Assembly (NCBI RefSeq): GCF_024198255.1
Contig: NZ_JAJVKW010000002.1
Coordinates: 434,001 to 498,000, forward strand
Direction: 5' to 3'
DNA length: 64,000 nucleotides
Source: Myxococcus guangdongensis
GTDB lineage: Bacteria > Myxococcota > Myxococcia > Myxococcales > Myxococcaceae
Of this stretch, positions 35,423 to 44,319 are shown piece by piece. Numbering within the stretch: the first letter of the stretch is position 1; each line of letters opens with the position of its first letter. The position numbers were made by a program, and so were the translations under genes. The notes under the pieces were generated by a model. The model made no database searches. It had not been told where the DNA came from and saw nothing but the letters and a program-made list of their open reading frames with translations.

Positions 35423-36211
35423 CTACCCCTCCTCGCGCTCGAACTGGAAGGTCTGCTTCGTCGCGTCGTCGACCGTCAACGTCAGCGTCTCCTCCTCGAA
35501 GTCCCACCGGAAGGAGCCCCCCTTGAACTTCACCTTGGAGCGGGCCAGGGGGATGACGCGCTTGTCACCGCACACCGGCCCCACCGCCTGGCCATCCTTC
35601 GCGAGCAGCTTCACGTGGTGGTCATCCAGCACCTCCATCGTCCCCCAGGCGCGGACGACGAGCTGGTTGCCCTGCCCCAGCGTCGCGTCCTTCAAGGCGG
35701 TGCGCAGCACGAAGCACCCCTCGGGCGTGATTTGCAGCGTGCGCGCATAGTCCGCGCGCGGCTGCGGCTCGATGCGCGTGAAGCCTCCGTCCGTCTGCAA
35801 TGGCAGGCTCGCGGCCGCCAGTCGCCACGCGCCAATCAGCTTCTGGGGCACGGGCCTGGCCGAGGCCGTCCGCCCGTCGCACGGAGACTTCTGCTCCTTC
35901 TCCGGACTGGGCGGCGCGGGCTCGAAGGCCTTCTGACACGTGTTGCCGCACGCCCTCGCGGAACACTGGGTGTCGTCCTCCGCACAGCCCGCCTTCAGGG
36001 TGCAGGCCTTGAGCCTGTCCAGCGATTGCTCGCAGCCCTCGCGCAGACAGCGGTCCACGCACTCGGGCTCGATGCACTCCGCCACGCACACCCAGTTGGC
36101 GCTTCCGCAGACGCCCGCCACCGTGCGAGGACGCTCGCCCCCCTCCTGCCCCAGCGCCGCGAAGGCGCTCAGCAGGCCCCCCACCACCACCCACCCACGA
36201 ATGGAACCCAT
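35423..36211 (-). CDS. Cys-rich secreted protein, unknown function
   Basis: 262 residues from the ATG at 36211. A Sec-type signal peptide (MGSIRGWVVVGGLLSAFAALG) precedes a region of about 65 residues with twelve cysteines in closely spaced pairs (for example CVAECIEPECVDRC and CSARACGNTC), suggesting a disulphide-rich module, then a Pro/Glu linker and a C-terminal beta-rich domain (about 140-262, KLIGAWRLAAASLPLQTDGG, FKGGSFRWDFEEETLTLTVD). No family recognised. The in-frame frame extends to 36388, but codons there lack the expected G/C third positions. Confidence 0.6.
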   Translation of the reverse strand: MGSIRGWVVVGGLLSAFAALGQEGGERPRTVAGVCGSANWVCVAECIEPECVDRCLREGCEQSLDRLKACTLKAGCAEDDTQCSARACGNTCQKAFEPAPPSPEKEQKSPCDGRTASARPVPQKLIGAWRLAAASLPLQTDGGFTRIEPQPRADYARTLQITPEGCFVLRTALKDATLGQGNQLVVRAWGTMEVLDDHHVKLLAKDGQAVGPVCGDKRVIPLARSKVKFKGGSFRWDFEEETLTLTVDDATKQTFQFEREEG

Positions 36212-36299
36212 GCCGGGCTGAAACCTAGGCACGCGCCCCCGGAGGCGAAGCCCTCCAGTCCCTCCGGGTGTCCACCCGCGAGCACTGCCGCCCGCTCCC

Positions 36300-37298
36300 T
36301 CAGCGGAAGTGCCAGCGCCAGCTGCCCACATCCCCCGGGTCCGGCAGCTCCAGCTCGAAGGCCAGCGTCTCGTAGCGGGCGAACTCACGCGGGTCCACGC
36401 GCAAGAGCGTCATGCCCGCGGGGTTCTGTCCTCGCAAGGGCGACACCGTGAAGGACAGCTCCGCGTCGAAGGCCACCTTGTAGAACAGGCAGAAGCCATC
36501 CACGCGCCCCTCCTCCATCACCGGCCGCTCGTAGCGCACGCGCTGCGGCAAGCCCTCCGCCGTCATCGTCTCCAAATCGAAGGCGAACGCGGGCTCCGGC
36601 TCGCACAGCAGGTGGTCCACCTCGTACGAGCGCACCATGCGCGTGAAGTAGGACGGGTTCATCGCCTCGCGCAGCGTCTGCAGGCAGCTGTAGTCCACGC
36701 CCGGGATTCGCTGGCTCCAGATGAAGGGCAGACACGCCTCCTCGCGAAGCTGCACCGGCTCCACGAAGACCTCGAAGCGGTTGGGGAGGATGCGCCCGCC
36801 CGGCTTGAGCAGCCGCGAGCGCAAATCCAACATCCTGGGCACCAGCCCCGCGTCGAAGAGCGCCTCGCCGAGCAGCTCGTGCAGCAGCACGTCCACCTTC
36901 TCCGGCGCCTGGAAGCTCCACGGCTGCGCACGCACGAAGTCGATGTGCTCGAGCCCGTTGCGCCGCGCCACCCACTGCGTGGTGTCGAGCAGCCGCGAGG
37001 GGTCCACCGCGTACAGCCGCCGGGGATGCCGCGTCGCCGCGGCGAAGGTGCGCAGGCCCGCCCCCGCGCACACGTCCATCACCACCTGCCCCGGCTTCAC
37101 ATACCGCTCACACGCCTTCTGCCATGCCAGCACCCGGGCAGGATCCGACAAGGCCGAGTCCTGCGGCGCCGGACTCGACAACGACAGACTGTCCGGCACC
37201 ACGTTGCGCAACGGCAGCTGCGACACCAACGGCAGGTGGCTCAGCCGTGAACGCAGGTCCATCAACGCCTGCCGAGGCAGGTCGAGCAGATTGGGCAT
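36300..37298 (-). CDS. PRMT-like class I SAM-dependent methyltransferase
   Basis: 332 residues from the ATG at 37298, with GAGGGG close upstream. SAM-binding motif I VVMDVCAGAGLRTFAAA, then YAVDPSRLL and the VDVLLHELLGEALFDAGLVP segment, which is the place of the double-Glu loop of protein arginine methyltransferases. Here the first Glu is present (HELLG) but the second position is not Glu, so arginine methylation is uncertain. The C-terminal half is beta-barrel-like (PNRFEVFVEPVQLREEACLPFIW, FYKVAFDAELSFTVSPL), again as in PRMTs. It lies directly downstream of the methionine S-methyltransferase homologue but is separated by a hairpin. Confidence 0.7.
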   Translation of the reverse strand: MPNLLDLPRQALMDLRSRLSHLPLVSQLPLRNVVPDSLSLSSPAPQDSALSDPARVLAWQKACERYVKPGQVVMDVCAGAGLRTFAAATRHPRRLYAVDPSRLLDTTQWVARRNGLEHIDFVRAQPWSFQAPEKVDVLLHELLGEALFDAGLVPRMLDLRSRLLKPGGRILPNRFEVFVEPVQLREEACLPFIWSQRIPGVDYSCLQTLREAMNPSYFTRMVRSYEVDHLLCEPEPAFAFDLETMTAEGLPQRVRYERPVMEEGRVDGFCLFYKVAFDAELSFTVSPLRGQNPAGMTLLRVDPREFARYETLAFELELPDPGDVGSWRWHFR

Positions 37299-37398
37299 GA
37301 CACCCCTCACGACAGGAGACGGAAGACCCCCGGGCTGGGCCGGAGGCCCAACGGGGATTACCAATCATGCTGGAATTACCTGGAGTGCCCCATCCACC

Positions 37399-37423
37399 GT
37401 GGGGACAGGGTCTCTGTCCCCAC
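37399..37423. terminator. Terminator-like hairpin downstream of the MMT-like gene
   Basis: GTGGGGACAG and CTGTCCCCAC form a perfect 10-base stem around GGTCT, 56 bases past the stop of the gene at 37479. It lies between that gene and the PRMT-like gene on the same strand, so the latter is probably not simply read through from it. No T-run. Confidence 0.6.
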
Positions 37424-37478
37424 ATGAACGACCCCGGCGTCGACTCGAAGACAGTCGCGCGCCGGAAGCGGTGGGATG

Positions 37479-40400
37479 TCAGGAGGAGGACGGGAGCTTC
37501 GCGCCGAAGACCTTCAATCGCTCACACGCCTTCACCAGTTTGTCACGGGGGATGGAGAAGACGGCGCGCACGCGCTCGGGGTCCGAGCACCAGGGGCCTC
37601 CGTTGAGCACCACGTGTGTGTGCTCATAGACGATGCGCGGCAGGTTCTCCGGCGTGAGCCGCTCGCCGTCCACCGTGCGGCCCAGCCAGGCCGTCATGCG
37701 AGGGGCGAGGAAGAGTCCCCCCGCGTCCCCCACCTCCGCGCGCGCCTCGGACGGGAGCACCGCCGCGAGCATGTCGCGCTTCTCCGCGAGCTCGCGCCGC
37801 ATCTTCGTGAGGAAGGCGCGCAGGGAGCGGTGTCGCGCCGGGTAGAGGAGCTGGCCGTCCGGGCTTCGCGCATAGGCCGCGTACAGGTAGGCCGCCGCGC
37901 GCGCGGTGACCAGGTGCAGCACGCCCGGCCCCGCCTCGCGCATCGCCGAGGCCAGCGCGCGGTCCCTCGTGGCGAGCCAGCCCACGCGCAGCCCGCCCGC
38001 GGCGAACTCCTTGGACAGGCCCCCGAGCACCACCGTGCGAGCGCCCACGCCCGGCACCGCGCCCTCGAGCGTCACCGGGCTGTGCACCGTCTCCGCCGTG
38101 GGGCTGGTGAGGTTCACCAGGCCGAAGATTTCGTCGGACACCAGCAGGCAGCGCTGCTCCACCACGTAGTTGGCGAGCGCCACCAGCTCCTCGCGCGCCA
38201 CGTAGACGCCGGTGGGGTTGGACGGCTGCGAGATGACCACGGCGTCGGGGACGAAGCCGCCCTGCCCTCGTCGCGACAGCAGCTCCGACAGCGTGCCCTG
38301 GTCCACCTGACAGCCGGCGGAGAGGAACGTCGGCGGCAGCACGCCGTAGCAGGGCGTCGTCAGGAAGACGCGGGGCGCGCGGCCCAGGCGCTTCTTGAGC
38401 GCGACGCCCAGGTGGTGGATGAGCGGCCAGACCCCTGGCGCGAGCACCAGCTCCTCGGGCGTGTAGCGCGCCGCGCGCGTCTCCAGCAGGAAGGCGGCCA
38501 CGGCCTCCGAGAGGCCCGTCTGCGCGCCGGACTCACGGGGAGCGGCGGCGGCGGCGATGAGCCCCTCCACGAGCGGCTCGGGCAGCGGGCCTTCGTTCTC
38601 GCCGTAGTCCAGGCGCACCAGCTCCGCGTCGTCCTCGCGGAACACCTTGGGCGCGAAGGCGGGGAAGCGCGTCAGCGTCTGGATGCGCGAGGAGCGCGGC
38701 AGCGGAGACACCGGGTGACGGCGGGGCCCGGGCGGCTCCGGCTCCGCGAAGGAGATGCGGAAGGACAACAGGTCCGCGAAGGTGCGCTCGTAGAACCATT
38801 GGGCCAGCGTGCTGATGCGCGAGTACGTCACCTCCGCCGCCACCTCCAGGTCCGCGCGCAGCGGCTCCGGCACGGGGAGCAGCAGCGTCAGCTCCAGGTC
38901 CGGCCACACCGCGTTCTTCACCAGGCCGTAGAGCACGACCAGGTTGGGGGCATACGGCTCGCGCGCCAGGAACTCGAAGAGGGTGAGCGGCTCCACCGCG
39001 CCGGTGATGTTGAAGAAGGCGCTCTCGTCCAGCACCACCCAGATGCCCCGCCGCGACGCCTCCGCGATGATGTCGCGCAGCACGGACAGGTTGGTGCGCT
39101 CGCCCTTCTCCACCGTGAGCAGCACCATCTTCACGTCGAAGGCGGACAGCAGCCGGCGAATCTCCTCCAGCGTCGTGTGCGTCACCGTAGCGCGCACGCC
39201 CGCCTTCTCCAGCGCCCGCGCGTAGAGCGGGTGGAGGTTGCGCGACACCAGCACCTCGTCGCCCACGTCGCACGTGGCGAGTAGGAGCGAGTACACCGCC
39301 TGCTCGCGCTCGGGCGCGACGAACAGCTCCTCCGCCGACAGCCGGAGGCCGAAGTAGCGCTCCAGGTAGCGCACCAGCTGACGCCGGAACGACGCGTCCC
39401 CCGCCTCGTGCGCGTACGGCAGCAGCGGCCCCTTCGCGAGCCGCTCCGAGAGCGCCGCGACGAAGCCGAGCTGCTCGGGCGAGGCGGCGCCCAAATCCAG
39501 CTCCTCCTGCAGCGCGGGGATGCCCAGCCCCCGCAGCGACTGGCGCAGGGCCAGCGTCTCGCGCGGACGCGACAGGTGCGCTTCCCACACCGCCACCTCG
39601 TGCCATACGGCATGGCCCGACTGCAGCCAGCCCAGCGCGGTGGCGGCGCGCAGGGGCTCGGGGCTGTGCGCCTCCATGAAGAACTCGAACTCGCGCCCGG
39701 TGCGCTGCTCCAGCGCGACCAGGGGACGGATGTCCGTGTCCGCCGCCTGCCTCACGCGCCGCGCCACCCGCACCCGCGTGGAGAAGCCGCGGCGGGTGAA
39801 CATGCGCTCGATGATGGGGCGGCCTGGACGGCCCGCGAGGTTCAGCAGCAACTTCCCCGTCAGCGCCAGTCGCTCGGGCGCCTCGTCGAGCAGCCGCGCG
39901 ATGAGCCCCAGACCGAAGTGGTCCTCGTACACGTTCTGCAGCGTGCAGTAGTTCGACAAGTCGTACAGCGCCTGCTCGTCGGCCTGGGACAGCTCCCCGG
40001 GCAGCTCCTCCGTGCGCAGCACCTGGGGGATGCAGCCCACCACGAAGTCCCACGCGGGCAGCGCCGGAACACCACGCAAGAGGTCGCTCTCCGCGAAGGA
40101 CAGCCGCGACACCAGCGTCTCGTCGCCGTTGAGCCACGCGTTGCAGCGGGCGACGACGAGCGAGTGCGGGTTGAGGTCCGCGCCGTGCACGTGCGCCAGC
40201 CGCGTGAACTTCGCCAGCGCGATGCAAATCCAGCCCGAGCCCGCGCCCACCTCCACCAGCCGCTTGCCGGCGTACTCATCCAACGGGACGCTGAGCAGCC
40301 CCTCCAGGAAGGTGTAGGCCCAGGACTCGGGCGCGAAGATGGAGGGCAGCAGGAACAGCTCCAGCCGCTCCTGCGAGGCGCCCACCGCCACCGTGACGGT

Positions 40401-40562
40401 CACCAGTCGCAGCGGCGCCGACTCGGGCTGCTCGCGTGACAGGTCCGCCAGCTCGCGCAGCTCCACCCGAGCCTGGGCACGCCGCTCTGGGTGGGCCAGG
40501 TCCTCCGACAACGCGCGCAACAGGTGGAAGGCCTCTCGGGGTGAGGACGGGTAGGTCGGCAT
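37479..40562 (-). CDS. Plant-type methionine S-methyltransferase homologue with intact PLP aminotransferase domain
   Basis: 1,027 residues, close to plant MMT (about 1,070-1,090). Residues 1-300 are a SAM methyltransferase domain: LPSIFAPESWAYTFLEGLL (72-90), motif I LVEVGAGSGW (102-111), GADLNP (128-132), ESDLLRGV, VVGCIPQVL (175-182), LSNYCTLQ and the GRPGRP / RRGF / ADTDIRPLV / FEFFM blocks; all have clear counterparts in my recollection of Arabidopsis MMT. Residues about 370-640 form an aminotransferase-like domain with LDESAFF and LYGLVKNAV. Residues about 660-1027 form a second one with SQPSNPTGVY, VSDEIFG, LSKEFAAGGLRVGW (K851) and RAVFS (R999). MMT converts methionine and SAM to S-methylmethionine. 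Plant enzymes lack the lysine at the K851 position as I recall; here it is present. Confidence 0.87.
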   Translation of the reverse strand: MPTYPSSPREAFHLLRALSEDLAHPERRAQARVELRELADLSREQPESAPLRLVTVTVAVGASQERLELFLLPSIFAPESWAYTFLEGLLSVPLDEYAGKRLVEVGAGSGWICIALAKFTRLAHVHGADLNPHSLVVARCNAWLNGDETLVSRLSFAESDLLRGVPALPAWDFVVGCIPQVLRTEELPGELSQADEQALYDLSNYCTLQNVYEDHFGLGLIARLLDEAPERLALTGKLLLNLAGRPGRPIIERMFTRRGFSTRVRVARRVRQAADTDIRPLVALEQRTGREFEFFMEAHSPEPLRAATALGWLQSGHAVWHEVAVWEAHLSRPRETLALRQSLRGLGIPALQEELDLGAASPEQLGFVAALSERLAKGPLLPYAHEAGDASFRRQLVRYLERYFGLRLSAEELFVAPEREQAVYSLLLATCDVGDEVLVSRNLHPLYARALEKAGVRATVTHTTLEEIRRLLSAFDVKMVLLTVEKGERTNLSVLRDIIAEASRRGIWVVLDESAFFNITGAVEPLTLFEFLAREPYAPNLVVLYGLVKNAVWPDLELTLLLPVPEPLRADLEVAAEVTYSRISTLAQWFYERTFADLLSFRISFAEPEPPGPRRHPVSPLPRSSRIQTLTRFPAFAPKVFREDDAELVRLDYGENEGPLPEPLVEGLIAAAAAPRESGAQTGLSEAVAAFLLETRAARYTPEELVLAPGVWPLIHHLGVALKKRLGRAPRVFLTTPCYGVLPPTFLSAGCQVDQGTLSELLSRRGQGGFVPDAVVISQPSNPTGVYVAREELVALANYVVEQRCLLVSDEIFGLVNLTSPTAETVHSPVTLEGAVPGVGARTVVLGGLSKEFAAGGLRVGWLATRDRALASAMREAGPGVLHLVTARAAAYLYAAYARSPDGQLLYPARHRSLRAFLTKMRRELAEKRDMLAAVLPSEARAEVGDAGGLFLAPRMTAWLGRTVDGERLTPENLPRIVYEHTHVVLNGGPWCSDPERVRAVFSIPRDKLVKACERLKVFGAKLPSSS

Positions 40563-40771
40563 GGCGCGCGCGACTGTCCCGGGCCCTCCGCCGTGTGTCA
40601 ACGCACTCCTGGCGCATGCACGCAACCCTTTGGCGTCGTGGCTCCAATCAAGTTTCGGGCGCTCGCGCGTAATGAAGGGGTGGTCGCGTGGGTAGGACGG
40701 GAAGGCAACGGCTGGAACGAATGAAGTCGGTCACGCTCGTGGACAGACCCCGTGGTGGAGAGGGGGCACTG

Positions 40772-41188
40772 ATGGAACTCAGCTTCGGGTCGCCGACGAA
40801 GGTCGGCATGCAGGCCTTGATGAGCATTCAGCCCTCGCGGAACCGAGTCATCCGGGACCCCGCGCGTGCGCGGTGGGAGGCACAGCCGTGGCGTCGTCAG
40901 CTGCGCAATCCCGAGGAGTTCGAGACGCCGGTGTCCCGCTCGGCGCTGGTGAAGGCGCTCCTGGATGAGCAGTTGGAGGTGGACGCGGAGGTGGCGCGGT
41001 TCGCCGGGGCGTCGGAGGACGCCGACTGCATCAGCATCGCGCAGGTGGTGCGCTTCGCGGAGCTGTTGACGCGGCGCATGACGCTCGCGGAGGCGGATGA
41101 CCAGGTGCTCCAGTTGGGGCACCTGCGTCGCAACACCGAGGACCTGGCGGAGCGGATGATTGAGTGGGCCAACCTGGGCCGACTCTGA
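40772..41188 (+). CDS. Small protein of unknown function
   Basis: 138 residues from the ATG at 40772, which follows GAGAGGGGG at a good distance. In-frame starts at 40688 (GTG) and 40721 (ATG) are open, but the codons between 40721 and 40772 end mainly in A or T, unlike the rest. The protein is hydrophilic and mostly helical (WEAQPWRRQLRNPEEFET, VSRSALVKALLDEQLEVDAEVARF, FAELLTRRMTLAEADDQVLQ, DLAERMIEW), with no signal or membrane segment. No family recognised. Confidence 0.55.
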   Translation: MELSFGSPTKVGMQALMSIQPSRNRVIRDPARARWEAQPWRRQLRNPEEFETPVSRSALVKALLDEQLEVDAEVARFAGASEDADCISIAQVVRFAELLTRRMTLAEADDQVLQLGHLRRNTEDLAERMIEWANLGRL

Positions 41189-41503
41189 GTCTCTTGAAGT
41201 CGTAGCGCATCCCGTCTGATTCGACATTCCGGGCCGTGCGGGCGGACGCCCGTGGCACCTGGGGCCCGAGGTCCCGGGGCCACGTACCCGCGTGGGTCTG
41301 GACGAGGGGGAGTCGAGGACCGGGATGAGGAGGGGGGACCGGTGGGCAGTCAGGCGGACTGGCTTCGCCTCGCTGCTCCACCGGGGTTTTGCCGGCGCCA
41401 TCGTCCACCACTGGCCGTTCGGGTGAGGCCCAGGCGGCTTCCGCGAGGACGGGTGGTGCGAGTGCCTTGACAGGGGTGGAGGTGCGCTGCTCTCACGGAG
41501 GGC
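41189..41503. other. 315-base intergenic stretch
   Basis: No convincing gene on either strand. The sequence contains a short hairpin (CGGGC...GCCCG near 41240) and a GC-rich partly self-complementary stretch near 41260-41285, which could end the transcript of the gene before it. TTGACA at 41467-41472 could be a -35 element for the next gene, but no matching -10 follows at 16-18 bases. Confidence 0.4.
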
Positions 41504-42892
41504 ATGCTCTCCTCGCTCGTCCTCGCCGCCACGCTGGCGGCTGCTCCCGCGCCCCGTTCCGCAGCCCAGGCCCAGACGGTGGTCCACGTGCCCAAGCTGG
41601 ACGCGCTGGCGGGGCTGACGGCCTTCCTGGAGCGCGCGGGCACGCACGCGGCGCTGCTGAGGCCCGCGGCGTGGCGCGCGGAGCTGCACCCGTTCCTGAC
41701 CATCGACCCGACGAAGCCGGACACGTTGACGGCGGTGGGGTTGGACCCAGCGGGGCCCGCGACGGTGTCGCTGCGGACGGATGGCCGCGTGTCGTGCATG
41801 CGGGTGTCGGACGCGAAGGTGTTCCAGGCCAAGGCGGCCGAGGCGATGACGCAGGCCGGGGCAGAGGAGGCGAAGTCGTCGACGTCGAAGGGCGTGACGA
41901 CGGTGAGCACGACGCGCTCGGCGGGCGGGGCCATGGGCTATGCGCTCAAGGGCTCGGACGTCTGCGCGTACGGGGCGACGGACGAAGGTGGGGCGGCGCT
42001 CTTGAAGGAGGCGGTGAAGCTGGTGGGCAAGGCGCCCGCGGCGGATGCGCGGCTGGGCAAGGTGGCGGGGGTGGCGTTCCTGGCCACGGGTGGAGCGGTG
42101 TTGGGGTTGGACGGCACGGCGGCGGGGCTGAAGGTGGACGGCACGACGACGAAGCTGCCGCTGCCGCCGTTCCAGGCGAAGGCGGCGAGCCCGTATGCGG
42201 CGATGAAGCCAGAGGGGCTGTTGTTCTCGCGCGTGGCGGTGGCGCCGGCGGGGATTTCCCAGGCGGTGGGCTCGCTCAGGGCGAACATCCAGTCGCTGTG
42301 CGCGTCGTGTCCGCGCGAGCAGGTGCAGGCGACGACGGAGGCGGTGGCGAAGCAGCTGACGGGCAACATGCTGGTGAGCATGAGCAACGTGCAGGTGCGC
42401 GGCTCGCTTCGAGCGCCGGAGGCGCGCTTCTTCGCGGTGAAGCAGGCGATGGCGGCGGAGGTGAAGGACGCGGCGGCGATGAAGAGCGCGCTGGCGTCGC
42501 TGGGGACGTTGCCGGGGGCGAAGGCGCTGGAGGACGGCTGGGCGCTGACAGTGAAGGGCGGCACGGTGCAGGTGCGGCAGAAGGGCAAGCACCTGGTGGT
42601 GGGCAACGACGACGCGGTGACGCAGGCGACGATGGCCGCGCTGCCGGAGACGACGGCGAAGTTGGAGCGCGCGGCGGACTTCTCGCTGGACCCCAAGCTG
42701 CTCGCGCGCGGGCTGTCCCAGGTGTCGCTGGCGGACGTGCTGTCGGACGAGAACCTCGCCGCGATGTTCGCCGTGAGCTCCGAGCTGGGACCGCTGCTCG
42801 CGCGCAGCGAGCGAATCACGGGCTGGCTCGACAGCGCGCCCGGTGGCGCGCACCGGTTCTTCTTCGACTGGACGTTGCCGGAGTCGAAGTAG
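41504..42892 (+). CDS. Exported protein of unknown function
   Basis: 462 residues. The ATG at 41504 follows CGGAGGG. MLSSLVLAATLAAAPAPRSAAQA is a Sec-type signal peptide. The mature part is rich in Ala, Lys, Leu, Thr and Val with repeated short segments (VHVPKLDALAGLTAFLERAG, GYALKGSDVCAYGATDEGG, TTTKLPLPPFQAKA) and ends in FDWTLPESK. Only four or so cysteines are present (C98, C152 and CASC near 265). No lipobox and no recognised domain. Its location between a small unknown gene and a convergent site-2-type protease gene gives no functional clue; it is probably periplasmic. Confidence 0.6.
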   Translation: MLSSLVLAATLAAAPAPRSAAQAQTVVHVPKLDALAGLTAFLERAGTHAALLRPAAWRAELHPFLTIDPTKPDTLTAVGLDPAGPATVSLRTDGRVSCMRVSDAKVFQAKAAEAMTQAGAEEAKSSTSKGVTTVSTTRSAGGAMGYALKGSDVCAYGATDEGGAALLKEAVKLVGKAPAADARLGKVAGVAFLATGGAVLGLDGTAAGLKVDGTTTKLPLPPFQAKAASPYAAMKPEGLLFSRVAVAPAGISQAVGSLRANIQSLCASCPREQVQATTEAVAKQLTGNMLVSMSNVQVRGSLRAPEARFFAVKQAMAAEVKDAAAMKSALASLGTLPGAKALEDGWALTVKGGTVQVRQKGKHLVVGNDDAVTQATMAALPETTAKLERAADFSLDPKLLARGLSQVSLADVLSDENLAAMFAVSSELGPLLARSERITGWLDSAPGGAHRFFFDWTLPESK

Positions 42893-42919
42893 ACGCGCGC
42901 ATCCCTGGCGCCTGGAGCG

Positions 42920-44077
42920 TCACGCCGGTCGCTCCTCGCGCCAACGCCGAGCATCCCGCTCCGCCCGTTCCTCGCGGTTCTGGAAGAGCGTCAGCCCGCG
43001 CTCCACGTCACCCACCTCGAGCGTCCCCGCCAGTCGCCCGTCCGCGTCCACCACCAGCAGCAGCGGAGACGCCTCCTCCGACATGCGACGCAGGGCCCGC
43101 CAACCGTCCTCCTCCAGCCGCGCCATCGGCGCCGCGCGCATCACCTCGCGCACCTGCCGCCGCGTGCGCTCCTCCGCTGGCACCGCGCGCACCGCCTCCA
43201 CCGCCACGCGCCCCAACGGCCTGCCCTCCTCCGTCACCGGCAACGCCGTGCGCCGCTCCACCCGGAACTCCCACAGCGCGTCCTCCAGTGACGCCCCCAC
43301 GTCCACGCCCAGCCAGCGCGGCGTCATCAACTCCGCCACCCGCACCTTCTCCAACGTGGCCTTCATCCGCACCTGCCGCGCCTCCCCATCCGCGCCCATG
43401 AAGATGAAGAAGGCGATGACCATGAGGAACGGGTTGAACGTCACCAGCCCCCACAGCCCGAACAGCAGCGCGAACCCGCGCCCCACCACCGACGCCACCT
43501 GCGTCGCGCGCACCATCCCCATCCGCCCCGTGAGCAGCGCCCGCAGAATCCTCCCGCCATCCATCGGGAACGCGGGCAGCAGGTTGAACACCCCCAGGAA
43601 CAGGTTGAGGCTCGCCAGGTAGAAACACGCGAACTGCAGATTGAACGAGCCCGTGCCCGCCACGCCCCACGTGGCCAACGCGAGCAGCCCCGCCAGCGCC
43701 AGGCTCGTCAGCGGCCCCACCAGCGCCATCAGCGCCTCGTCCCGAGCCCTCGGCGGAGCCTCCGACAACTCCGACACCCCGCCCACCATCATCAGCGTTA
43801 TCGAGCGCACCTGCCCGCCCCGCGCCAACGCGTAGAGCGTGTGCGCCAGCTCGTGCACGAACACCGACACGAACAACCCCACCGCCACGCCCAGCCCCCA
43901 CACCCACGGCGCGCCCCACAACTGTCCCGCCGGAACCTCCGCCACCTCCGCGGCCCGCCGGAACGCGCCGCCAAAGACATACGCGAGCAACGGCAACACG
44001 AGCAGCAGCGAGAAGTGCACGCGGATGGGAATGCCGCGCAACGAGCCCACCTGCAACGCACCTCGCGTCTCGCGCAT
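42920..44077 (-). CDS. M50 site-2-type zinc protease with C-terminal CBS pair
   Basis: 385 residues from the ATG at 44077, with AGGAGG directly upstream. Multi-pass membrane protein; the zinc motif HELAH (H75, E76, H79) lies in a helix, and a second motif NLLPAFPMDGGR supplies the third ligand Asp. Residues about 255-365 hold a CBS domain pair (VAELMTPRWLGVDVGASLEDALWEF, VREVMRAAPMARLEEDGWRALRRM), which binds nucleotides and may regulate the protease, as in the SpoIVFB-like group 3 family. It cleaves membrane-bound proteins, perhaps anti-sigma or signalling substrates. Divergent from coq4. Confidence 0.87.
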   Translation of the reverse strand: MRETRGALQVGSLRGIPIRVHFSLLLVLPLLAYVFGGAFRRAAEVAEVPAGQLWGAPWVWGLGVAVGLFVSVFVHELAHTLYALARGGQVRSITLMMVGGVSELSEAPPRARDEALMALVGPLTSLALAGLLALATWGVAGTGSFNLQFACFYLASLNLFLGVFNLLPAFPMDGGRILRALLTGRMGMVRATQVASVVGRGFALLFGLWGLVTFNPFLMVIAFFIFMGADGEARQVRMKATLEKVRVAELMTPRWLGVDVGASLEDALWEFRVERRTALPVTEEGRPLGRVAVEAVRAVPAEERTRRQVREVMRAAPMARLEEDGWRALRRMSEEASPLLLVVDADGRLAGTLEVGDVERGLTLFQNREERAERDARRWREERPA

Positions 44078-44319
44078 CTCGCGTCCTCCTTGGCCGGCGC
44101 GCCCTCGCCTGCCCCACCAACGTCCGTCAGCCGCACGACGCGCGCACGGTGCCAGGGGTGACGCGTTCGCCCGCCCGGCCCCTGAGTGTCCGCTCCCCAT
44201 CCCGCCAGGTGTCCACCCACGAGCACCTCGCCCCGGGACACGGCGCCATGCGCGCGACTCGCCAGCTAGCGTGCCCGCGCTCGACTCCCGCCATGCCCCT
44301 TCCCCTCGAGAGGCCCCTC

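Noticed and set aside
36300..40562. The MMT-like and PRMT-like genes as one operon
   Set aside because: A perfect hairpin separates them and the gap is 180 bases, so co-transcription is not assured.
41467..41472. TTGACA as a promoter for the exported protein gene
   Set aside because: No -10 element at the required distance.
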